Assembly: GCA_963704475.1 (NCBI GenBank) | Contig: OY969900.1 | Span: 62,001-126,000 of the forward strand | DNA length: 64,000 nucleotides | Source: UBA9655 sp963704475 | GTDB lineage: Bacteria > Pseudomonadota > Alphaproteobacteria > UBA9655 | Direction of reading: 5' to 3' | In this document: positions 39,954-47,396 of the stretch, one piece after another | Layout: every line of letters starts with the position of its first letter | Position numbering within the stretch: the stretch's first letter is position 1 | The notes under the pieces: generated by a model | Databases searched by the model: none | What the model was told of the DNA's origin: nothing | Seen by the model: only the letters and a program-made list of their open reading frames with translations | Translations under genes and position numbers: made by a program

Positions 39954-42476
39954 TTAATACAATCCTCCCGTTCCTGTCAAAGGGGCGGGGGAAGGCTCGT
40001 AAGAAGGATTATAAGCGGGAGCATAAGTGCTAACCGGTTCAAAAGAAACCGCTGTTGGTTTTGTCCTTTCATGGGTGACGGGAGAAGAGGGGCGCCCATG
40101 AAGGGATTGATTGTCTTTTAAAGCTTCATAAATAACTCCTGTATCCCCAGCGTTCGCGGATTGGCCCGTCATTTCTCTCATCCGCACAAGTTTCATGCCA
40201 GGTGGCATTGTGAAAGGCTTACTGGGCACACTTTCAAGAGCTTTGCTTAAGAAATCTACAATGATGGGAAGAGCTACACGACTTCCTCCTTCCATATTGC
40301 CCAAAGGAGTTGGATTGTCATATCCAACATATGTTCCGACAACAAGGTCTGGCGTATAGGCAAACGTCCATGCATCGCGCTCTTCATTTGTCGTTCCTGT
40401 TTTAGCTGCTAAAATTTTCCCTAAAACTTGAGCCTTTCGAGCGGATCCAGCGCGTACAGCTCCTTCAAGCATAGACGTAATTTGATAGATGCTACGGGGA
40501 TCTGCCATTTGTTCCCGGGTGTCTTCAATCGTGGGAACGGGTTGTTCAGTCCACGGTATATTCTTGCAGTTTTGACAAACGCGCGTATCCACTGAAAAAA
40601 TCGTGTTTCCATGACGATCTTGAATACGGTCAATGAGGGACGGTTCAAGCTTTTTCCCGCCATTAGCGAGCATAGAATACGCCGTTCCCATTCGTAGAAG
40701 GGTTGTTTCCCCTGCGCCGAGTGTCATAGCTAACTGCAGCGGGACGTGATCTATAACCCCAAACTTTTCAATCATTTTTGCCACCGGTTTCATACCAACG
40801 TATTGATGAACTAAGCGAATCGTCATCATATTGAGAGATTTTTGAAGGCCGATACGTAAAGGAACGGCTCCATAATGACGAGACAGTATATTTTTAGGGG
40901 AGTACACGCCAAGACCTCTGCCCATTACAATGGAAATGGGCGAGTCGGAAACGACTGTGGCTGGCGAAAATCCGCGTTCCATAGCGGCCAAATAAACAAA
41001 AGGTTTAATGGCTGATCCTGGCTGACGCAAGGCTTGGGTGGCTCTATTAAATTGACTGGCTTCAAAGCTAAAGCCTCCAGACATTGCAAAAACACGTCCC
41101 GTATGCGGGTCCATCGCCAGTAGGGCACCGCTTACCGCCGGGATCTGCTGCAAGCTGTAAGTGTCTTTATGGCCTTTCAGCGCTTCAACAAGCACCACAT
41201 CTCCCTGCTTAAGCACGTCCTGAGGATGAAGGATAGGGGGACCTAAGTTTGCTGAAGGCGCATCTTCTCTTTTTTGTAAAGATTTAAGAGGTGGTAAAGT
41301 TTGGCGGGCCCAGGTGAGTTCTGCAAGAGGAATAGTTCCCTTCTTTCCTGACTTTAAACCAATTTTGGTTTCTTTCGGTGTGAGGTTGAGGACAATGGCT
41401 ACCTGCCATTGTTCAATCCCTGGGGGAGGTACAATGGCGTTGAGATGAGCCAGCCAGATTTCGGTGTTATCATCTTTTAAATCTACATGGTGAAGAGGTC
41501 CTCGCCACCCATGCCGGCGATCGTAGGCAATCAATCCTTTGCGGAGAGCCCAATGAGCAATTTTTTGAAGCTGTGGATTAAGAGTTGTTCGAATCGTGAG
41601 CCCCCCTTGATAAAGAGCATTTTCTCCATACTTCGCAACAACATGACGCCGAACCTCTTCTGCAAAGTTATCGGCTTTTACAACGTGTGTAGGGTCTCGA
41701 CGCTTGAAAGTAATAGGTTCTTCTTTAGCAGCAACAGACTCCTCATAGGTGATGACTCTTTCTTCATACATGCGTGTAATCACCCAATCCCGACGAGCTT
41801 TAGCGGCTGCGTAATTTGTTTTGGGATTATATTTGCTGGGGGCTTTAGGAAGGGCGGCTAAAAACGCAACTTCAGCAATGGAAAGCTCGTTCAAGACCTT
41901 ATTGAAATAATTAAGGCTTGCGGCGGCGATTCCATAAGAACTTGACCCTAGATAAATTTCATTGAGATACAGCTCTAAAATGCGATCTTTGCTCAGCGCA
42001 TTTTCAATACGAAACGCAAGAATCGCTTCTTTAATCTTTCTCTCCAAGGAAGTTTGGGTTGAAATACTGGAGAGAAGAAGATTCTTGGCAACTTGTTGGG
42101 TGATTGTTGAGGCACCCATAGGCCTTTTATTGCTCCCCATGTGACTTAAATTTACAAAGGCAGCTCTTACGATTCCAAAGAAATCGAGGCCGGGGTGGAT
42201 ATAAAAATTCTTATCTTCAGCGGCTAAAAATGTTTTAATGACGCGGTCTGGAATGGCGCTAATAGGGACAAACACCCGTTTTTGCATGGCATATTCTGCA
42301 AATAGACGCCCATCGCTTGCGTAAAGGCGGCTCACAACTGGAGGTTCATATTTCTCGAGTTGGGCATAATCTGGAAGCCCGCACCCAAAATAATACAAAA
42401 CTGCTAGGATGCAAATGCTTCCAGCAACACCTAACGTTAAAAGGATGGCAAAAATCCAAGTAAAAAAACGAATCAT
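39954..42476 (-). CDS. mrcA: Penicillin-binding protein 1A
   Basis: A bifunctional class A PBP of 840 residues that polymerises and cross-links peptidoglycan in the periplasm. It has an N-terminal membrane anchor (residues 5-30), the transglycosylase motif AAEDKNFYIHPG with GASTITQQVAKNLLL, and an OB-like insert. The transpeptidase motifs are the active Ser in RQPGSAIKPF, SLNMMT and KTGTTNE. The order and spacing are standard. A Pro/Ser/Tyr-rich tail ends the protein. It lies upstream of prfB on the same strand, with a 38-bp gap. Confidence 0.97.
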   Translation of the reverse strand: MIRFFTWIFAILLTLGVAGSICILAVLYYFGCGLPDYAQLEKYEPPVVSRLYASDGRLFAEYAMQKRVFVPISAIPDRVIKTFLAAEDKNFYIHPGLDFFGIVRAAFVNLSHMGSNKRPMGASTITQQVAKNLLLSSISTQTSLERKIKEAILAFRIENALSKDRILELYLNEIYLGSSSYGIAAASLNYFNKVLNELSIAEVAFLAALPKAPSKYNPKTNYAAAKARRDWVITRMYEERVITYEESVAAKEEPITFKRRDPTHVVKADNFAEEVRRHVVAKYGENALYQGGLTIRTTLNPQLQKIAHWALRKGLIAYDRRHGWRGPLHHVDLKDDNTEIWLAHLNAIVPPPGIEQWQVAIVLNLTPKETKIGLKSGKKGTIPLAELTWARQTLPPLKSLQKREDAPSANLGPPILHPQDVLKQGDVVLVEALKGHKDTYSLQQIPAVSGALLAMDPHTGRVFAMSGGFSFEASQFNRATQALRQPGSAIKPFVYLAAMERGFSPATVVSDSPISIVMGRGLGVYSPKNILSRHYGAVPLRIGLQKSLNMMTIRLVHQYVGMKPVAKMIEKFGVIDHVPLQLAMTLGAGETTLLRMGTAYSMLANGGKKLEPSLIDRIQDRHGNTIFSVDTRVCQNCKNIPWTEQPVPTIEDTREQMADPRSIYQITSMLEGAVRAGSARKAQVLGKILAAKTGTTNEERDAWTFAYTPDLVVGTYVGYDNPTPLGNMEGGSRVALPIIVDFLSKALESVPSKPFTMPPGMKLVRMREMTGQSANAGDTGVIYEALKDNQSLHGRPSSPVTHERTKPTAVSFEPVSTYAPAYNPSYEPSPAPLTGTGGLY

Positions 42477-42774
42477 TTGTTCTGGTCTATTTTAAAGGGA
42501 ACCTATGCCCTACCTTTTTAATGTTTTGCATGGTAGGGAATGAGAGAAGAAAAGGCAATCAAGAAAGTGGAGCATGAAGATGAAAATAGAAATAATGCTA
42601 GCGGATGGAGGACAAAGAAAGAGTGTGTTATTTTTACAACCAAAATTACTAAAAAAGATTAACTATTTTATCAAAAAAGTTGAATTAAAAATTACGCATG
42701 CTAAGGTCGCAGAGGGAGGGTTTGAGCCTCCCGTACACTCATAACATATACATAATAGAGGAGGATTACTTACA
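42477..42774. other. Intergenic region with T-arm-like sequence
   Basis: Mainly non-coding. A 56-codon ORF (42574-42744, GTGGAG upstream) exists, but its end EGGFEPPVHS is the translation of GGAGGGTTTGAGCCTCC, which looks like a tRNA T-arm (about 42713-42732). No matching 5' half was found, so it is either a tRNA remnant or chance. The ORF is not counted as a gene. Confidence 0.35.
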
Positions 42775-43524
42775 ATGACAGCTATAAACACCCCTGTTTC
42801 GACTGAAGAATGTCATACACGTATTCAGCTTGCAGCTGCTTATCGAATTTTTGCACATATGAAGATGGATGACTTGACATACACCCATCTTTCAGCACGT
42901 TTGCCTGGTGCAGATAGCTATTTTATTTATCCTTTTGGGCAACTGTTTGAAGAGGTTACGGCCTCTACTCTTTTAAAAGTATCGTTAGATGGTGAAATTT
43001 TGGAAGGGAAAGAAAACCAATACAACCAAACAGGCTACGTAATTCATGGAAATATTTATAAAAAACGCCCGGATGTAAATGCCGTTTTTCACCTTCATAC
43101 AACTGCAGGTGTTGCGGTCTCAGCGATGGAATGTGGACTTCTTCCTTTAAGCCAGTTCTCTTTTCATTTTTATAATCGTCTTGCCTATCATGCCTATGAT
43201 TCATTGACTCTTGAGGATTTGCGTCAAGGAGAAAACCTCGTCAAGGACTTAGGGCTTAAAAAAGCAATCATATTACGTAATCATGGAACATTGACGTGTG
43301 GAGCAACCGTTCAGGAAGCCTTTCTTTATATGTCCTTTCTTGAAAAAGCTTGCCAGGTGCAATGTGCGGTTTTGAGCAGTGGTCAAAAGGTTATTATTCC
43401 TCCCGCAGAAGTTTGTGAGCGGGCGGCTCAAGATATGCGAGATTTTGAACCTAATTTTGGCCATCGCGATTGGACTGCGTTGGTTAGAAAACTAGACCGA
43501 ACTGATTTGACGTATAAGAATTAG
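42775..43524 (+). CDS. Class II aldolase/adducin family protein
   Basis: A 249-residue cytosolic protein of the fuculose-1-phosphate aldolase/adducin family. Zinc ligands are visible in HLHTTAG and in LRNHGTLTCG, with the family's IHGNIYKKRPDVNAVFH segment. Substrates of this family vary widely (sugar phosphates, or non-enzymatic cases), so no specific reaction is assigned. It has a GAGGAG site and stands alone after an AT-rich intergenic region. A strong inverted repeat follows it. Confidence 0.88.
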   Translation: MTAINTPVSTEECHTRIQLAAAYRIFAHMKMDDLTYTHLSARLPGADSYFIYPFGQLFEEVTASTLLKVSLDGEILEGKENQYNQTGYVIHGNIYKKRPDVNAVFHLHTTAGVAVSAMECGLLPLSQFSFHFYNRLAYHAYDSLTLEDLRQGENLVKDLGLKKAIILRNHGTLTCGATVQEAFLYMSFLEKACQVQCAVLSSGQKVIIPPAEVCERAAQDMRDFEPNFGHRDWTALVRKLDRTDLTYKN

Positions 43525-43535
43525 AGGTTGGTCAT

Positions 43536-43591
43536 TAGTGATTAGTAATTAGAATTGGTTCTAATCACCAATTACTAACAACTAATCACTA
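43536..43591. terminator. Bidirectional hairpin between aldolase and hydrolase genes
   Basis: TAGTGATTAGTAATT (43536-43550) pairs with AATTACTAACAACTAATCACTA (to 43591), with a loop that itself contains GAATTGG and related inverted pieces. It overlaps the stop of the minus-strand hydrolase and could stop both converging transcripts. Confidence 0.6.
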
Positions 43592-44460
43592 CACTCTAAC
43601 CACTCTTCAACAAGGTGTATCTGCTCAGGCTCCATAAGTGAGGGTGCGTGGCCGCAGTCAGGGAGAGCCGTCACTTTTGTTGTGGGCTGAAGGTAAAGCA
43701 TCTTTGTAATGATGTCTTGAGATAAAAAGTCTGAGTCTTCGCCAAACAGGAGAAAAATAGGGCAATGAATAGCTTGCCAGTATGTTTCAAAATGAAGAGT
43801 CGGGGTCGGGCGTGTCCTAAAGCTTTCGCCAATTGCCGGATCGTAAGCAAGGCGCAGTTTTCCTTCGTTAAGAGCAAGGGTTCCATGCTTTGTGAGATGA
43901 TCCCATTTTTTAGAATCCAGAGGACCGGTTGGAGCAAGCACTGTTTGAAAATAACGCTTTGCATCTTCCGAACTTGAAAATTCATGTTCCGTGCGTGCAT
44001 ATGTTTCAATGCGCTGAAGGGGTGTGCTGGGGACAATCATTCCAATATCATTCAGGATAAGACTTTTTATGGGGCTGTGGGGCTGAGAAGCGAGCATCAT
44101 CCCAAGAATTCCTCCTAAAGATGTCCCCAGCCAGTGAACTTTTTGAACATGTGCGTGGGCCAAAAGAGCGACGAGATCGTTCATGTACTGCTTGAAAGTA
44201 TAGACACTAGGCTGCCCAACATAATCGCTTTTCCCGCGTCCAAGGAGGTCAGGACAAATAATGCGGTACTTTTTCTGCAAATGTCGCGCGAGGTAATCAA
44301 AGTCTCGAGAGTTGCGGGTAAGGGCATGAACGCAGATAAGGACGTCTGGATTGTCTTGGTCTCCCCACTCTACATAAGCAAGGGTGTGGAATCCTTGAGG
44401 GCTTAGTCCTTGGTAGAATTTTTGACGGGGCTCTGTTTTTGATGCATTCATGGCGCACAT
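43582..44460 (-). CDS. Alpha/beta hydrolase
   Basis: A 292-residue serine hydrolase of the alpha/beta fold. The oxyanion region is HALTRNSRDFD, the nucleophile Ser is in WLGTSLGGILGM near residue 112, the acid Asp is in LLFGEDSDFL and the His in DCGHAPSLMEP. It lacks a signal peptide. The natural substrate is unknown; esters, lactones and C-C bonds are all possible. The ATG at 44460 has an AAAGGG site; a second ATG three codons later is an alternative. The gene is divergent from mazEF. Confidence 0.86.
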   Translation of the reverse strand: MCAMNASKTEPRQKFYQGLSPQGFHTLAYVEWGDQDNPDVLICVHALTRNSRDFDYLARHLQKKYRIICPDLLGRGKSDYVGQPSVYTFKQYMNDLVALLAHAHVQKVHWLGTSLGGILGMMLASQPHSPIKSLILNDIGMIVPSTPLQRIETYARTEHEFSSSEDAKRYFQTVLAPTGPLDSKKWDHLTKHGTLALNEGKLRLAYDPAIGESFRTRPTPTLHFETYWQAIHCPIFLLFGEDSDFLSQDIITKMLYLQPTTKVTALPDCGHAPSLMEPEQIHLVEEWLECSD

Positions 44461-44546
44461 GGGATTTTTCCCTTTGCTTTCTTGTTATTTTATAATCATA
44501 CACGATCACTTAAAAAATGAAAGCAACTCAAAAAAGATGAAAAAGA

Positions 44547-44582
44547 TTGACATCTCGCCTTCAAATAGATATACTATGTATA
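44547..44582 (+). promoter_or_regulatory. mazEF promoter with overlapping palindrome
   Basis: A near-perfect promoter TTGACA (44547-44552), 17 bp, TATACT (44570-44575). The -10 box forms half of the palindrome TATAC-TAT-GTATA (44570-44582), a fitting operator for MazE autoregulation. The mazE ATG is 21 bases after the palindrome. Confidence 0.65.
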
Positions 44583-44602
44583 AACATTTAGAGAGTTTTT
44601 AT

Positions 44603-44833
44603 ATGCTAATGAGCGTCACAAAATGGGGCAATAGTTTGGGTGTTAGAATTCCCCGTCCTATTGCTAATAAAATAGGGATTCATGACGGAACGCCCATTGA
44701 TATTTCTATTCAAGACCACCATATTGTCATTAGAAAAGGCTATTCTCTTCAGTTGTTACTTGACCAAGTAACGTCAGAAAATATTCATGAAGAAACATCG
44801 ACAGGACCAGTGTGTGGCAAAGAATTCTGGTAA
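44603..44833 (+). CDS. mazE: MazE-like antitoxin
   Basis: A 76-residue AbrB-type antitoxin: SVTKWGNSLGVRIPRPIANK and GTPIDISIQDHHIVIRK form the swapped-hairpin DNA-binding domain, and the C-terminal SENIHEETSTG binds the toxin. I chose ATG 44603 with an AGAGAG site; the longer frame upstream is not credible because it covers the promoter. The gene overlaps mazF by about 47 bases. Confidence 0.88.
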   Translation: MLMSVTKWGNSLGVRIPRPIANKIGIHDGTPIDISIQDHHIVIRKGYSLQLLLDQVTSENIHEETSTGPVCGKEFW

Positions 44834-45173
44834 AAAGGAAAGTTATATCCCTCAACGAGGAGATATCGTTTGGATAGATTTTGTCCCCTGTCAAGGAAGA
44901 GAAATAAAAAGAACACGTCCTGCCCTTATTATTTCTCCTTTAAAATATAATCAGAGGGTCGGACTAGCCCTCATGTGCCCTATAACAAGCCATATAAAAG
45001 GGTATCCATTTGAAGTTATCTTGTCATCTCAAAACATAAAGGGGGTTGTCCTTGCTGACCACATTAAAAGTTTAGATTGGAAAGCCCGTAATGCTACATT
45101 TGAAGAAAAGGTTTCTGTTGATGTCATTCGTGAGGTAGTGGAAAAACTTTTATTGCTCATTGAAGGATTTTAA
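44787..45173 (+). CDS. mazF: MazF/PemK-type mRNA interferase toxin
   Basis: The core is a MazF ribonuclease: RGDIVWIDFVPCQGREIKRTRPALIISP, then MCPITSHIKGYPFEV and a C-terminal DWKARNATFEEKV. It cuts single-stranded mRNA at short motifs when released from MazE. The start may be ATG 44787 (128 residues) or GTG 44814, which would be more typical in length (119). Its stop lies 21 bp before rnr, a gene for another RNA-degrading enzyme, so read-through between the module and rnr-secA is possible. Confidence 0.9.
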   Translation: MKKHRQDQCVAKNSGKKESYIPQRGDIVWIDFVPCQGREIKRTRPALIISPLKYNQRVGLALMCPITSHIKGYPFEVILSSQNIKGVVLADHIKSLDWKARNATFEEKVSVDVIREVVEKLLLLIEGF

Positions 45174-45194
45174 TCGTGAAGAGCTCTCTCCCTC

Positions 45195-47345
45195 ATGGCC
45201 TCTAAACACCTTCCCACCTCTCAAGAAATTCTTGAATTTATCACCACGTTTCCTGGAAAAGTAGGAAAACGTGACATTGCACGCGCCTTTAATTTAAAGG
45301 GACTGGATCGGATCTGGCTCAAAGATCTTTTGAAAGAAATGAAAGAGACGGGGCTTATTAAGCGGGGACATCAAAAGAAAGTACACGCCTCCACCCATTT
45401 GCCTCCTGTTGTTTTAACTGAAGTTTCGTCTGACCTGTCTGAAGAGGGGGAAGTTTTGCTGATCCCTGTGGACTATGAGAAGAGTCTGCCCATTATTTTA
45501 ACGGATAAGGGAGCAGCAACTGTTGCGCCTGGCGATCGTCTTTTGGTTCGTCTTAAGCGGCATAAAGATAAATATTATACCGCACGTCTTCTCAAGAAAA
45601 TGATGGCACAACCCCAGCAAGCCGTAGGCATGGTCATTAAAACACGAGGACAATTTTATCTTCAGCCTTGTGATCGGCGACGCCAAAGTGACCTAACACC
45701 TTTTGCCGTGGAAGCAAACGTGACCGTGGGCGAGGTTGTGGTCGCAAAACTTTCGGAAGCGCGTGGTCCCAAGCAAGCGGCTGTCATCAAAAGCTTGGGA
45801 ACATTAGAAGATCCCAAGGTTATTAGTTTGATCTCTATTTATGAACAAGGGATTCCTGATGAATTTCCTGAAGAGGTTCTTGCAGAGGCAGAAAAATGTC
45901 GAGACCTATCTCTTGAGGGACGGGAAGACCTACGCCATATCCCTTTTGTTACCATCGATGGAGAAGATGCCCGTGACTTTGATGATGCGGTGTGGGCTCA
46001 TGAAGATCCGGACAAAGGCTGGCATCTTATGGTTGCCATTGCAGATGTTGCGTTTTATGTCAAACCCGGCAGTGCCCTTGACAGGCAAGCATATCTCCGC
46101 GGAAATTCCGTGTATTTTCCTGATCATGTTGTTCCGATGCTTCCCGAAACTTTATCAAATGATCTTTGTTCCTTGAGGTCTCGTGAAGATAAAGCTTGTT
46201 TTGCCGTTCACCTTTGGCTCGATAAAAAAGGGCGCCTGAAAGAACACAAATTTGTCCGAGGGGTTATGCATTCTGTGGCACGCCTCACTTATACTCAGGT
46301 TCAAAAGGCCTATGATGGCAGCCCAGATAAGCAAACCACGCCTCTTGTTGAGTCGGTTGTCAAGCCCCTCTATGGGGCTTACGATCTTCTTCAAAAGGCC
46401 CGCGAAGCACGAGGTACACTTGATCTTGAAATTCCTGAAACCCAAGTTATCCTCGATCCATCTGGGCACATCCAGGATATTGTTCCGCGCCCCCGTTTGG
46501 ATAGTCACCGCCTTATTGAAGAGTTTATGATTTTAGCTAATGTGGCGGCGGCTCAACAGCTTGAGGCCCTTAAAGCACCGTGTATGTATCGGGTACATGA
46601 TGTGCCCTCGCCGGAGAAAATTTTTGTGTTCCGCGAACTTGTTGAAGGTCTTGGCTTTTCTTTTCCTAAATCTCAAGCTATTACTCCGCGTGCTTTTGTC
46701 CATCTTTTAAAGGCTGCCCATGGAACGCCATACCAAGAGCTTATCAATCAACTCACGTTACGCACGCAAGCGCAAGCACTTTACCATCCTGAGAACATTG
46801 GACACTTTGGGTTAAGCTTAAAAAAATATAGCCATTTTACATCCCCCATTCGGCGATATGCGGATATCATCGTTCATCGAAGTCTTATTAGTGCGCTAAA
46901 GCTTGGCCAAGATGGCTTGCCAAAAGACATAGATTTAATAGCTGTCTCTGAGCAAGTTTCTCTGACAGAAAGGCGCGCTGCGGCGGCGGAACGGTCGGCG
47001 TTGGATCGATATGTAACACTTTATCTTAAAGACAAAGTGGGAGAAACGTTTAAGGGAAGAATTAGTGGCGTGACGTCCTTTGGCCTTTTTGTGACGCTTG
47101 AACACTCAGGCGCCGATGGCCTAATTCCCATGGCTGGCTTGCCAGGAGATTATTACCTTTACGAAGAACATAAGCATCGCCTTGTTGGGCGACGAACGCG
47201 CAAGGTGTACACCCTTGGAGATCCTCTTGTTGTGCAGCTCAAAGACGTTGATACGCTGACGAATTCAATTACGTTGGGGTTGGGGGAGAAGAATTCCCCA
47301 AAGCAACAAGAAAAAAGATCTAAATCAAGAAGATCTGGCTTTTAA
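45195..47345 (+). CDS. rnr: Ribonuclease R
   Basis: A processive 3'-5' exoribonuclease of 716 residues that degrades structured RNA. It has an N-terminal winged-helix-like region and cold-shock domains, the RNB catalytic domain with DGEDARDFDDAVWA (metal-binding Asp cluster) near residue 255, and the S1 domain GRISGVTSFGLFVTLEHSGADG near residue 620. A short basic tail follows. The start ATG has no strong ribosome binding site; it lies 21 bases after mazF. Confidence 0.95.
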   Translation: MASKHLPTSQEILEFITTFPGKVGKRDIARAFNLKGLDRIWLKDLLKEMKETGLIKRGHQKKVHASTHLPPVVLTEVSSDLSEEGEVLLIPVDYEKSLPIILTDKGAATVAPGDRLLVRLKRHKDKYYTARLLKKMMAQPQQAVGMVIKTRGQFYLQPCDRRRQSDLTPFAVEANVTVGEVVVAKLSEARGPKQAAVIKSLGTLEDPKVISLISIYEQGIPDEFPEEVLAEAEKCRDLSLEGREDLRHIPFVTIDGEDARDFDDAVWAHEDPDKGWHLMVAIADVAFYVKPGSALDRQAYLRGNSVYFPDHVVPMLPETLSNDLCSLRSREDKACFAVHLWLDKKGRLKEHKFVRGVMHSVARLTYTQVQKAYDGSPDKQTTPLVESVVKPLYGAYDLLQKAREARGTLDLEIPETQVILDPSGHIQDIVPRPRLDSHRLIEEFMILANVAAAQQLEALKAPCMYRVHDVPSPEKIFVFRELVEGLGFSFPKSQAITPRAFVHLLKAAHGTPYQELINQLTLRTQAQALYHPENIGHFGLSLKKYSHFTSPIRRYADIIVHRSLISALKLGQDGLPKDIDLIAVSEQVSLTERRAAAAERSALDRYVTLYLKDKVGETFKGRISGVTSFGLFVTLEHSGADGLIPMAGLPGDYYLYEEHKHRLVGRRTRKVYTLGDPLVVQLKDVDTLTNSITLGLGEKNSPKQQEKRSKSRRSGF

Positions 47346-47396
47346 CTGCTTTCGCGTATATACTTAAATAATTAATCTAACTTAAGACGGGGACAC

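Noticed and set aside
42574..42744. 56-codon ORF before the class II aldolase gene
   Set aside because: Its end (GGFEPPVHS) is the translation of a T-arm-like sequence, a known source of false ORFs. It is noted as a possible tRNA remnant only.
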